64,000 bases of DNA, taken from Cyclobacteriaceae bacterium (GTDB taxonomy: Bacteria > Bacteroidota > Bacteroidia > Cytophagales > Cyclobacteriaceae). A program made the translations under genes and the position numbers. The stretch is taken from contig CANGZP010000003.1 in assembly GCA_947458475.1 (NCBI GenBank), forward strand, positions 1 to 64,000, given 5' to 3'. Positions 15,170 through 23,978 of the stretch are shown here, piece by piece. Position 1 is the first letter of the stretch, and each line of letters starts with the position of its first letter. The notes below the pieces were generated by a model that was not told the origin of the DNA, made no database searches, and worked only from the letters and a program-made list of their open reading frames with translations.

Positions 15170-18049
15170 TTACCGCGTCTTCGCTTCAGCGATTCTTTTC
15201 TCCCAAAGGGCTTTCATAGTAGCTACATGTCCTGCTTTTACAATTAATTTTCCTGCTTGACCAAGATCTTGGGTCAATGAGGAAGCATCTGAGGCTTCTT
15301 TCTTGGCATTATCGGCATTCGCTTTTACAGTTGGATCTACTTCTTTTTTGTCCCCTGATTCTGCTTTTGAAGCTTCCTGTTGTGCTTGGGTTGCTGCTCC
15401 TTGGTCAATTGCGGCATTCGTTTTGTTAATTTCAGTAGTAGCTGTATTTGTGGTTGCTACAATCGTGTTTACTGGTGCAATTACTGCATTTCCTAGGATA
15501 GGGGCTTGAGCAGCTGCTGCCGCGAAGGCTTGAATCTTGTCTTCCTTGTAGTCTGCTCCCTTTGCATTGTCAACAAAGTCACCCGACGCATCATCTACTT
15601 TATCCCCAATTGCGCCCTGCGCGAATTCAACACCGGATTTTTTATCCACAGGAACTCCATAGGATTTGGCGTCTTTTAAGTCGAGAACCTCTCCAGCCTC
15701 CATACTTACCTCCATGTTGATGGAGTCTTCGTAACTAGACTTCAATGCTTCTTCAGGATTCTCTCCCAAGATGGATGCCCCTGCAGCTGTGGTAGCTGCG
15801 CCTATTCCCTCTGAAGCCATCATGGTTACATTTTCTGCAGCGCTTTCTCTAAAGTTCTGCGCCACAAGTCCCCACATTGCTGGCTCATCATTCATCATCC
15901 TAACAAGGCCATTAAATAAAAGCCTTGCCACTTTAGATGATTTTTGTATCAATGAAATCACCTTGCTGATTACTCCACAAATGGCACCAATAGGTCCCGT
16001 TACTACTGCTGCACCAGGAATGGCAGATAGGCCAGTGGCCCATGTGCCTATGGTACTTACTATGTTGTCAATATAGCCTAGACCGGCTTCCAACTCCTTT
16101 AAAGCCCCTGCAAAAACGAAAAATCCGGAAACGGGTTGCTTGCCCTTAAACTTGGCTGATTGTTTGTAAGATTTTTTAATGCCGTCAATTATATTTTTTA
16201 TTTCTCCCCTAGGGCCTGTAAAATCAAACTTACTTCCCTCTCGGGTACCTTTATGTTCAACAGTACCATCAGCCTTCAATGAAAAACCTTCAGACGAGGA
16301 GACCCCACCTTGCATGAATGCCGCTTTTGCCGAAACGAAGCCTAGGGTTACTATATTGATGATTTTATTTACTGCTTGAAATTTTAAAGCGTCTAGGAAT
16401 TTCTCTTTGGTGGTCCCCAATCTTCCATCGGTATTTAAAGGTTCCACCAAAGCATCTGATTTTTCCTTCTGTAGGCGGATCTTTTCCTCAAGCAGAATAG
16501 CTACGTCAATATTTCTTTTCGCAGCTTCCTTATTACTTTGTTTTTCAGTTTCTGCTGTTGTTGGATCTGCTTGCTTCTTTTCAAACTCTTGTAATTGAGC
16601 AGCATACACGAGCATTTGAGCATGGCTACCTTCAGCATCTTCATTAAATCCACTCACCTTCTCTGCACTTCCTGAAGACTCGTTTTTAAACTGGTTGATT
16701 GCTGCTGTGCTTAATTCATCTTCCTGGACAGTGGTTCCATCTGGCTTAGTAGAAGTTACCGTCTCCATTATTTTGCCATGAAATGACTTATTATAAGCTT
16801 GTTTGGCGTGGGCGGTCACATCTTTCTTGGCTGCTTCATCTTGTGCAGCCGCCTTCTTTTCTGCAAAAAAGGTGTGGATACCTGCATCAGATCTTAATAA
16901 GGTTTCATTGGCGTCAATGGAATTCGCATTTGCTTCAGCATCAATAACTCGACTCTGCATAATGCCCAGCATTTTTGAAATGTACTGGGGGTTATCGGTT
17001 TTTATAGCCCCAGCTTTAGCCATTTCCAATTCAGGTCTTTGTTCTTGAAAGCCTAGATCTTCCGCTTCGCCTTCTTTCAGTACGCCAGTTTGTTTGGCGA
17101 GATCTAGCGTTTCTCCAGTGGCAAGATCAGCTAGAAGCCTGTCGATATCGTTTAATTTCTTTACATCATTTTCGCTTTCGGGATTGGGATGCTTTTTTTT
17201 CCACTCGGCACCTAGTATTCCAATTTCTTTCCCAAGGGTCACCTGTCCCGCATCATCCGCTGCATTAAATAAATCTACTTTCTTTTTGAGCTTGGTGTAG
17301 GTAGTCCCATCTGTGAATGCATTCTTAAAAAATGTCCCTATTCCTTTTACCTCTCCGGCAAGTGGAGCTATTGTTTTCTTCCGTTGAACAATCCCAGAAG
17401 TTACGCTAGAAGACTCTTGCTTACTTTTCGCCTGAAGCGGAGCTGCTTTCTGGCTCCCTACTTGCAAGGCCTTGGCTCCCATGACATCTGCTTCTTGTTC
17501 CAGACGCTGATCGTCATTGATGGAGGTTGCAGCTTTTAGCTGAGTGGTGGGTTCGACGCGCCCTTGTTTTTGCTGCGCTACATGCCAAGCCTCATGTGGG
17601 AGATGCTGCTCTTGGCCTGGACCTAAGTGAATATCAGTTCCCTGAGCATAGGCATGTGCTTGTAATTGTGCAGGCTTATCAGAATTGCGGTGTACGGTCA
17701 CGTCGCTCATGGATTGGCCCGAAAGGCTTTCCACTCCAGCTTTCAATCCTTCGGGTAAGGAATTGCTGGCTTCCTTGCGCTGAAGTATCCCGCCAAGTTT
17801 GGCAACAGTACCTGAATTTTGTTTCCGTTGCGCTGGGGCCATTTGACTATCAGCCTTGCGCTGGTAAGCGCTCAATTGATGTACACGGGTACTTTGTTCG
17901 GCCCCCTCCATCAACTTTAACTGCATGGCAGTTTCTGGTCGTTGATCGTCTATTGAGCGTGTGTTGTCATTTTCTATGCCCTGAGAAGGTACTTTTTTTG
18001 CTTTGGTTTGCTGTTTGCTTTCCGAGGCTTTTTGAATAGTTGAATGCAT
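15170..18049 (-). CDS. Large DUF4157 (eCIS core domain) protein, candidate injected effector
   Basis: This 959-residue protein carries the DUF4157 domain at about 95-180, with the zinc protease-like motif H152-E-A-W-H156 and the conserved HRNSDKPAQL, GTDIHLGPG and LEQEADVMGAKAL segments. The region before it contains the DxRPE motif (SIDDQRPETAMQLKL) and scattered QRK tripeptides typical of these proteins. DUF4157 is known to mark cargo of extracellular contractile injection systems. The remaining 770 residues are Ala/Lys/Glu-rich and helical, with a hydrophobic stretch at about 655-700 (GTWATGLSAIPGAAVV, then GAICGVISKVISLI) that could insert into membranes. No known toxin fold is recognised in the C-terminus. 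There is no signal peptide. Confidence 0.8.
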   Translation of the reverse strand: MHSTIQKASESKQQTKAKKVPSQGIENDNTRSIDDQRPETAMQLKLMEGAEQSTRVHQLSAYQRKADSQMAPAQRKQNSGTVAKLGGILQRKEASNSLPEGLKAGVESLSGQSMSDVTVHRNSDKPAQLQAHAYAQGTDIHLGPGQEQHLPHEAWHVAQQKQGRVEPTTQLKAATSINDDQRLEQEADVMGAKALQVGSQKAAPLQAKSKQESSSVTSGIVQRKKTIAPLAGEVKGIGTFFKNAFTDGTTYTKLKKKVDLFNAADDAGQVTLGKEIGILGAEWKKKHPNPESENDVKKLNDIDRLLADLATGETLDLAKQTGVLKEGEAEDLGFQEQRPELEMAKAGAIKTDNPQYISKMLGIMQSRVIDAEANANSIDANETLLRSDAGIHTFFAEKKAAAQDEAAKKDVTAHAKQAYNKSFHGKIMETVTSTKPDGTTVQEDELSTAAINQFKNESSGSAEKVSGFNEDAEGSHAQMLVYAAQLQEFEKKQADPTTAETEKQSNKEAAKRNIDVAILLEEKIRLQKEKSDALVEPLNTDGRLGTTKEKFLDALKFQAVNKIINIVTLGFVSAKAAFMQGGVSSSEGFSLKADGTVEHKGTREGSKFDFTGPRGEIKNIIDGIKKSYKQSAKFKGKQPVSGFFVFAGALKELEAGLGYIDNIVSTIGTWATGLSAIPGAAVVTGPIGAICGVISKVISLIQKSSKVARLLFNGLVRMMNDEPAMWGLVAQNFRESAAENVTMMASEGIGAATTAAGASILGENPEEALKSSYEDSINMEVSMEAGEVLDLKDAKSYGVPVDKKSGVEFAQGAIGDKVDDASGDFVDNAKGADYKEDKIQAFAAAAAQAPILGNAVIAPVNTIVATTNTATTEINKTNAAIDQGAATQAQQEASKAESGDKKEVDPTVKANADNAKKEASDASSLTQDLGQAGKLIVKAGHVATMKALWEKRIAEAKTR

Positions 18050-18211
18050 AGAATAATTAAAAATTCACACTAAAAATTTAGAGTATCTGGAGGTGCTAAA
18101 TGTATCTAAAAAAAACGACACTTCGGGTACTAGTTAAATTTAATGTAGAACAGAATGATGTATTTAGGAGTTCATATATTTTATGAATATATTTTCCTCA
18201 TTATCAATCAG

Positions 18212-19069
18212 ATGAATAAATTCCTATTTGCCCATCTTCGAGCCTTTGATTGGCTAGATCACCACTGGGAGAGTCCGAGAAGTACGCGCTGGATCAGCAA
18301 TCTGGTGGTTGTTTTTTTTATCTTGGGTTCGGTGGTGCCTTTACTCATCTATTTTGAAGTACCCTTTCCATTTCCTACACTCTCGCCCTTCTTTGCCGTA
18401 GAGATTGCTTTTACCATCTTGTTGGTATTTGAGATCCTCGGCCTGATTTTCTTGCTTCCTAAGTCGGTGGCAGACTCCATCGGGAAGCAGTTTGAAATCA
18501 TCTCCCTATTGCTTCTTAGAGATGCATTTAAGGAGTTTGGTCACTACATGGGAGACCTCAGCTGGGAGCCAGAACTCCTGCTCGAACTCCTGCCCATGGT
18601 CGCAGATGGCTTTGGAGCAGTACTTATTTTTGGAATGACTGCCCTCTTTTACCGCACCCAAAAGCACCAAAAAATCACGCAGAGCAATGAAGAACAGGTG
18701 GAGTTTATCTCGGTCAAAAAGGTCATCTCCCTCTACCTTGCACTCGTATTTTTCTTGATTGTGTTTCTGGATATCAGCAGAGCCTTCACTACAGGAGTGG
18801 TCTCCTTTAGCATCCAGTCGTTCTACACACTGTTGATCTTCACCGATATCTTTATCTTGATCTTCTCGCTGAGGTATTCCAGCAAGTACTACAACTTGTT
18901 TCGCTACTCGTCTTTCGCTCTTGCCACCCTATTTCTTCGCTTGACGATATCGGCACCTGCGTATTACAATGTCCTGCTTGCGGTTATCGCTGGCGCCTTG
19001 GTATTGGGAGTAACTTATATTTACAATGGTCTATTAATCAAATCGAGTGCCGCCAAGCTTGATGCCTAA
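18212..19069 (+). CDS. Polytopic inner-membrane protein of unknown function
   Basis: An ATG at 18212 gives 285 residues (MNKFLFAHLRAFDWLDHHWE...); the longer reading from 18155 adds 19 residues that look non-coding. Six or seven hydrophobic helices are visible, for example ISNLVVVFFILGSVVPLLI, VISLYLALVFFLIVFLDIS and YYNVLLAVIAGALVLG. A charged loop (RTQKHQKITQSNEEQ) divides two halves. I recognise no transporter or enzyme motif. It is divergent from the DUF4157 gene and separated by 140 bp from the flavoenzyme gene. Confidence 0.75.
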   Translation: MNKFLFAHLRAFDWLDHHWESPRSTRWISNLVVVFFILGSVVPLLIYFEVPFPFPTLSPFFAVEIAFTILLVFEILGLIFLLPKSVADSIGKQFEIISLLLLRDAFKEFGHYMGDLSWEPELLLELLPMVADGFGAVLIFGMTALFYRTQKHQKITQSNEEQVEFISVKKVISLYLALVFFLIVFLDISRAFTTGVVSFSIQSFYTLLIFTDIFILIFSLRYSSKYYNLFRYSSFALATLFLRLTISAPAYYNVLLAVIAGALVLGVTYIYNGLLIKSSAAKLDA

Positions 19070-19209
19070 GTTGTATTAGGGATTTCTGACCTTAATTTTT
19101 ACTAGGTTTAAGTTGTCTCTTTTGAAGAAAAATATAGGTTATTCGTGATGCCTTATTTTTCTTCTGTAATTTTCCACCTTATAAATAAATTTCAATAGGT
19201 ATTGTTTGT

Positions 19210-20358
19210 ATGGGTGTTGAACAGACTTGGGATATACTAGTAGTGGGTTCTGGACCTGCAGGGGCGATGGCTGCATACGAACTGGCAAAAGCCGGTCGAA
19301 AAGTGGGCATTCTTGAAAAAGAAACCCTTCCGAGGTACAAAACCTGTGGAGGTGGGCTTGTTTTTCGAGGACGTGAACTGCTCCCCATTTCCGTACAATC
19401 CGCCGTAGAAATGGAATTTGATTCCTTGGCAGTATACTTTGATAACCTACCTCAGCCCTTTACAGCCCAACGCAACTTTCCCATTTTGAGTATGGTCATG
19501 CGCGACCAGTTTGACCACCTGCTTGTTCAAGAAGCGGTCAAACTTGGGGCTGTGCTTTTGGAAGGTCAGGCGCTGCAGCAACTGGAGTTTGCAGAAGATA
19601 GGATTAGCCTTCATACCAAAACCGAGGTGCTGCATACCCGCTATGTAGTGGCAGCAGATGGGGTATTGGGACCTACTGCCAAGCTTGCGGGATGGAAGGA
19701 AACGCGCAAACTCATCCCTGCCTTGGAATACGAAGTAGGGGTAAGTCCGGCAGAATTTGAGCGCCTCTCCAAGGAGGCTCGCTTTGATATCGATGCTATT
19801 CCGCAAGGCTATGGTTGGTGTTTTCCCAAAGCCAATCACCTCTCGATTGGGGTGGGCTTATTTGCTCCCAAGAAAATTCAACTCCGCACCTATTACCAAG
19901 CCTACCTCCAGAAATTGGGAATACACGCAACTACCTTCGAGGAAGCACATGGCTTCCAGATTCCCGTAGGGGCAAGAACGGATGGCTTTTCTCGAAGAGG
20001 CGTATTTCTAACGGGTGACGCTGCCGGCTTTGCAGATCCCTTGACTGCCGAAGGCTTGACGAACTCGATCTATTCAGGAATTCTTGCGGGGCAAAGTATT
20101 GCGCGACAGTTTGATGACCCAGAACTTGCTGCCAAAGCCTACCAAACTGCCTTGGAAGAACGACTTCTTCCGGAATTACGATTTAGCGAAGTGATGGCCC
20201 GCTTTTTTTATTTTATGCCCGCTGCTAGAAACTTGCTCATGCCTAAGTATGGACAGCGTGCCTGTGAGATTTTGACGGATGTTTTTACCGGGCAAACTAT
20301 TCTCAGCCAAGACTTCAAAAAAAAGGCGCTCAAAAAATTGAAGTGGCCAACTTGGTGA
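19210..20358 (+). CDS. Geranylgeranyl reductase-family FAD-dependent oxidoreductase
   Basis: This 382-residue protein has the FAD Rossmann motif GSGPAG (13-18), the family-specific PRYKTCGGG with its cysteine near residue 46, and the second FAD motif GDAAGFADPLTAEG around D270, all typical of the geranylgeranyl reductase group. Members reduce polyprenyl chains of lipids or quinones; in Bacteroidota the substrate is unproven, with menaquinone side chains or membrane lipids as candidates. No membrane helix is visible, so it is probably peripheral. The next gene, a membrane methyltransferase of the isoprenylcysteine type, lies 271 bp downstream. Confidence 0.85.
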   Translation: MGVEQTWDILVVGSGPAGAMAAYELAKAGRKVGILEKETLPRYKTCGGGLVFRGRELLPISVQSAVEMEFDSLAVYFDNLPQPFTAQRNFPILSMVMRDQFDHLLVQEAVKLGAVLLEGQALQQLEFAEDRISLHTKTEVLHTRYVVAADGVLGPTAKLAGWKETRKLIPALEYEVGVSPAEFERLSKEARFDIDAIPQGYGWCFPKANHLSIGVGLFAPKKIQLRTYYQAYLQKLGIHATTFEEAHGFQIPVGARTDGFSRRGVFLTGDAAGFADPLTAEGLTNSIYSGILAGQSIARQFDDPELAAKAYQTALEERLLPELRFSEVMARFFYFMPAARNLLMPKYGQRACEILTDVFTGQTILSQDFKKKALKKLKWPTW

Positions 20359-20629
20359 GTGATTCTCGGTTTTTGATAAAAATAGGCAGAAAGGATTTCA
20401 GGTCTTTCGAATAAGGGACTTCTCAAGAGGTAAGGCTCATGGAAAAATAGCTTGGAGTAAAATTGGGTTTAAAATTTTCATTTTGTGTTTGGGTGATTTT
20501 GCGAAAGATTAAATCGCTTTTTTTGAAGGCAAACTCCTGATTTTTTACTTTATTTGAATTCATCCAAAGTTAAAAAGGTGTTTAATTTAGTTTAGACATT
20601 CCTTCATCACCCCACTATTTTCCCTAAAA

Positions 20630-21382
20630 ATGGCTCTTCAAGAAGAATTAGAATCCCAAGGCAATTGGTTGTTTCGTCACCGTAGTTTCTTACCCATTGC
20701 GATTGTTGTGGTCGGTTGGGCGATGTACCTTAGACGCGAACTACATCCGGAAGAGTTTCCACTTTTCTTGCCCGAGTACGAGTACCTTTACCTGGCAGTA
20801 GCCATGGCGGTTGGACTGCTAGGATTAGCTGTTCGGGTATACACGGTAGGATTTTCTCCACGAAACACTTCCGGTAGAAACACCAAAGTAGGTCAGGTAG
20901 CAGATACGCTCAACCAAACAGGTATCTATTCCGTCGTAAGACATCCCCTCTACCTGGGCAATTTTCTAATGTGGTTGGGCCCTGCCTTGGTGACGGCTAA
21001 TGGCTGGTTTATTCTAGCCTTCTGCTTCCTCTATTGGGTGTACTACGAGCGCATCATGTTTGCCGAAGAGCAGTTTCTCCGCAAAAAATTTGGGGATGTC
21101 TACCTGCAATGGAGCTACGGTGTTCCTGCCTTTCTTCCCAATTTTAGCAACTTCAGGCCGTCCAACTTTCCATTTAGCTGGAAAAAGGTCCTCAAAAAGG
21201 AGAAAAATGGGCTTGCTGCCCTGTTTCTAATCTTTTGTTTGTTTGATGCCTCGGTCCTTATCTTTAAACCAGATCATCAACCTAACCTGCTTTTAATCGG
21301 CTTATGCGTTGGCACCGGGCTACTTTACCTGGTCTTGAAGCTGTTGAAAAATTCGCAGCTGCTCGTCGAGAAGGACAGGTAA
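20630..21382 (+). CDS. Membrane methyltransferase, ICMT/PEMT (LmtA-like) family
   Basis: This 250-residue protein has about five hydrophobic helices and the family signature around R104-H105-P106-L-Y-L-G-N, followed by YYERIMFAEEQFLRKKFG in which the EE and FG residues form the S-adenosylmethionine pocket. The isoprenylcysteine methyltransferase superfamily includes enzymes acting on prenylated proteins, phospholipids and the lipid A phosphate (LmtA); a lipid target is more likely in a bacterium. Helices after the signature (ALFLIFCLFDASVLIF, LLIGLCVGTGLLYLVL) extend the usual length by about 60 residues. Own promoter expected in the 271 bp upstream gap, where I see no clear signal. Confidence 0.8.
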   Translation: MALQEELESQGNWLFRHRSFLPIAIVVVGWAMYLRRELHPEEFPLFLPEYEYLYLAVAMAVGLLGLAVRVYTVGFSPRNTSGRNTKVGQVADTLNQTGIYSVVRHPLYLGNFLMWLGPALVTANGWFILAFCFLYWVYYERIMFAEEQFLRKKFGDVYLQWSYGVPAFLPNFSNFRPSNFPFSWKKVLKKEKNGLAALFLIFCLFDASVLIFKPDHQPNLLLIGLCVGTGLLYLVLKLLKNSQLLVEKDR

Positions 21383-21453
21383 GCGTACCTGTTGGCTAGC
21401 TCCAAATAACCGCAGCGAATTCCCCTTTTACTGCTTTAACTGTCAGTTTAGCG

Positions 21454-22359
21454 ATGAAAACGAATCTAATTTTAGCCTTATGCCTGCTTGGTTTCCTTGG
21501 CCAAAGTTGTATCGATGGAAATACGCAGGTTCAGGGAGGTAATTCCGCTGAAAATTCTAAGGTTGACTCTCTTTTTTTGGCGGGTATCCCTCAAGGAAAA
21601 CTAGCAAATCCCCTTCTGGAGGAGGTGAGTGGATTAGTTGCTTCTCAGCACTATCCCAATCGTCTCTATGTGCATACGGATAGTGGAGGAGAAGCGGCAG
21701 TATTTGTGCTGGATACCCTAGGGAATGAACTGGGGAGATTGGATCTCTCTGGGCTGAAAAATCGAGATTGGGAAGACATTGCAATCGGCCCTGGACCCAA
21801 TGGGAGTTCGTATATCTACGTAGCCGAAATTGGGGACAACGAGGCCAAACACGAGGGGATCTACCTCTACCGATTTGCAGAGCCAGAACTATTGCAGCCG
21901 ATCCCAAGTACCTCGATAGATCAGGTGAAACTCCAATTTCCTGGAGGACCGAAGGATGCTGAAACACTCCTCGCTGACCCGATTACGGGCACCTTATTTA
22001 TAGTGTCCAAGCGGGAACCGAAAAATGCGCTCTACCAGGTTCCTGCAACAGCCTTTGAAAAGGGTAGTGCAACGCTGGAAAAAGTACATGAATTTGATTT
22101 TAACAGTTCCGTGGCCGGAGACATTTCAAAAGATGGAAGTCAAATCCTGATCAAAACCTACCTGGCCGTTTTTTATTGGAAAAGAACTGAAAAGCAATCG
22201 CTAGTGGAAGCCTTGCAAGCTGCACCGATGCGGCTTCCTTACGTGCCCGAACCACAAGGTGAGGCTATCGGGTTTAACTTCAAGGGGGATGCCTACTTTA
22301 CCTTGAGCGAAAAACGCAATGGGGTAACGCCTACCCTTTACCGTTATCCCAAAAAATAA
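21454..22359 (+). CDS. Propeller-like lipoprotein of unknown function
   Basis: This 301-residue protein has a lipoprotein signal: MKTNLILALCLLGFLGQSC with lipid-accepting C19. The mature part shows repeated strand patterns and the segment NRDWEDIAIGPG, followed by YVAEIGDNEAKHEGIYLYRF, characteristic of a beta-propeller family related to esterase-like/SdiA-regulated (phytase-like) domains. Later PGGPKDAETLLADPITGTLFIVSK continues the propeller blades. It should sit in the outer membrane or periplasm. Substrate and activity are unknown. It ends 60 bp from the convergent purB gene. Confidence 0.7.
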   Translation: MKTNLILALCLLGFLGQSCIDGNTQVQGGNSAENSKVDSLFLAGIPQGKLANPLLEEVSGLVASQHYPNRLYVHTDSGGEAAVFVLDTLGNELGRLDLSGLKNRDWEDIAIGPGPNGSSYIYVAEIGDNEAKHEGIYLYRFAEPELLQPIPSTSIDQVKLQFPGGPKDAETLLADPITGTLFIVSKREPKNALYQVPATAFEKGSATLEKVHEFDFNSSVAGDISKDGSQILIKTYLAVFYWKRTEKQSLVEALQAAPMRLPYVPEPQGEAIGFNFKGDAYFTLSEKRNGVTPTLYRYPKK

Positions 22360-22419
22360 GGAGTCCTTCGCTAGCCTTTCAAAGAGGGATTCCCCTCCTT
22401 GCTTCACTCGGTAACTCAG

Positions 22420-23763
22420 TTAGATGCCCGTGTAAGTAAATGGCGTAATGGCCTTGAGTTCGGCCTTCAAGGCGGCAGAGATAGCCAATCCTTCAATAAA
22501 TTCGGCCAAGGAGGCCTGTGTGATTTTTGAATTCGTGCGTGTCAAATCGCGCAAGGCTTCGTAAGGCTTGGGATAACCCTCTCTTCTCAAGATGGTCTGA
22601 ATCGCTTCCGCGACTACTGCCCAGTTTTCCTCCAAATCCGCATCAATCGCCCCACGGTTGAGCTCCAATTTGCCCAAGCCTTTTTGGAGAGACTCAAAGG
22701 AAATCAGCATGTGTGCCAGTGGAAGACCCACTACCCGAAGTACGGTGCTGTCGGTAAGGTCTCGCTGCAATCTAGAGATGGGAAGCTTGGCGGCCAAGTG
22801 CTCCAGAAGCGCATTGGCGATGCCGAGATTGCCTTCCGCATTTTCAAAATCAATGGGATTGACCTTGTGTGGCATGGCGGAGGAGCCTACCTCTCCGGCT
22901 TTGATTTTTTGCTTAAAATAATTCATCGCTACGTACTGCCATACGTCTTTGGAGAGGTCCAGCAGGATGGTATTGATGCGTTTTAAGCCATCAAAAATCG
23001 CAGCCAAGTGATCGTAATGCTCGATTTGGGTGGTCGGATAGGAGCGAGTAAGTCCCAAGGATTTTTCTACAAACTGATTTGCAAACGCATTCCAATCGAT
23101 TCCTGGATAGGCGACATGGTGGGCATTGAAATTCCCTGTAGCTCCTCCAAATTTGGCTGCATAAGGCACTTGAGCGAGTAGCGCCAACTGCTGCTGCAGT
23201 CGCACTACAAATACTTCAATTTCCTTTCCCAGACGGGTAGGTGAGGCAGGTTGTCCGTGTGTTTTGGCTAACATGGGAATCTTTGCCCACTCTGAAGAAA
23301 GTGCAGCGAGTTGTGAAATGATGCCCTGAAGTGCGGGAAGAATGACTTCCTGAAGTCCTTCCTTAAGCATCAAAGGCGTAGCGGTATTGTTGATGTCCTG
23401 GGAAGTGAGTCCGAAGTGGATAAATTCTTTGTAATCGGCGAGCCCCAAAGAATCAAACTTCTCTTTTAAAAAGTATTCGACTGCTTTGACGTCGTGGTTG
23501 GTGGTGCGCTCGGCAGTTTTGATCCACTCGGCATCTTCAAGAGAGAAATCACGCACCCAAGCATTCAACTTTGGGTACAGGCTTTTGTCAAAAGAGGCAA
23601 GTTGTGGCAAAGGCAGTTCGCACAATTCAATAAAATAAGCGACCTCTACCTGCACCCGATACTTGATCAGCGCAAATTCTGAGAAATAGGCACGAAGTGG
23701 GGCAGTCTTGCCGGCATAACGTCCATCTACTGAGGAGATAGCGGTGAGGGCCTGTAGTTCCAT
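22420..23763 (-). CDS. purB: Adenylosuccinate lyase
   Basis: From the ATG at 23763 the product is 447 residues, close to the E. coli-type PurB length. It starts MELQALTAISSVDGRYAGKT, the usual PurB opening, contains KTHGQPASPTRLGKE with the catalytic histidine region, and the fumarase-superfamily signature GSSAMPHKVNP (293-303), where S295 is the catalytic serine. It splits adenylosuccinate into AMP and fumarate and also works in the IMP pathway. A further in-frame start at 23817 would add 18 residues without family similarity. A TACCTTTG -7 box lies 52 bp upstream of the chosen start. Confidence 0.96.
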   Translation of the reverse strand: MELQALTAISSVDGRYAGKTAPLRAYFSEFALIKYRVQVEVAYFIELCELPLPQLASFDKSLYPKLNAWVRDFSLEDAEWIKTAERTTNHDVKAVEYFLKEKFDSLGLADYKEFIHFGLTSQDINNTATPLMLKEGLQEVILPALQGIISQLAALSSEWAKIPMLAKTHGQPASPTRLGKEIEVFVVRLQQQLALLAQVPYAAKFGGATGNFNAHHVAYPGIDWNAFANQFVEKSLGLTRSYPTTQIEHYDHLAAIFDGLKRINTILLDLSKDVWQYVAMNYFKQKIKAGEVGSSAMPHKVNPIDFENAEGNLGIANALLEHLAAKLPISRLQRDLTDSTVLRVVGLPLAHMLISFESLQKGLGKLELNRGAIDADLEENWAVVAEAIQTILRREGYPKPYEALRDLTRTNSKITQASLAEFIEGLAISAALKAELKAITPFTYTGI

Positions 23764-23814
23764 AAGGTGAAATTTGCTGAGCGAAAAAAGGTAAAATGGG
23801 TACGATTTACCGAG

Positions 23815-23822
23815 CAAAGGTA
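23815..23822 (-). promoter_or_regulatory. Candidate -7 box of purB
   Basis: On the reverse strand the sequence reads TACCTTTG, a full match to the Bacteroidota -7 consensus TAnnTTTG, 52 bp before the purB ATG. No convincing TTTG is found at the expected -33 spacing. Confidence 0.5.
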
Positions 23823-23947
23823 CGCCATTGCCGTCAAAATCTCGAGCGTACCGATGGATTTCTCTCGCTTCGGTAAACTTCCTTCAATCCTTTGGGGTTA
23901 TCCTTAGAAAATTATCTCACTGTGGTTCGTTTTCTGAGCCAAGGGAT

Positions 23948-23955
23948 TAATTTTG
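23948..23955 (+). promoter_or_regulatory. Candidate -7 box of the ferredoxin reductase gene
   Basis: TAATTTTG fits TAnnTTTG and stands 24 bp before the ATG at 23979. It supports that start over the in-frame ATG at 23892, which would lie upstream of the promoter. The -33 region (GGTTCG) is poor. Confidence 0.45.
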
Positions 23956-23978
23956 CAACCACCCAACTTTTCATACGC

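Noticed and set aside
17527-18039. 170-codon open frame on the + strand opposite the DUF4157 gene
   Set aside because: It is a shadow of the reverse-strand gene: no recognisable domain, and the opposing frame has clear family motifs.
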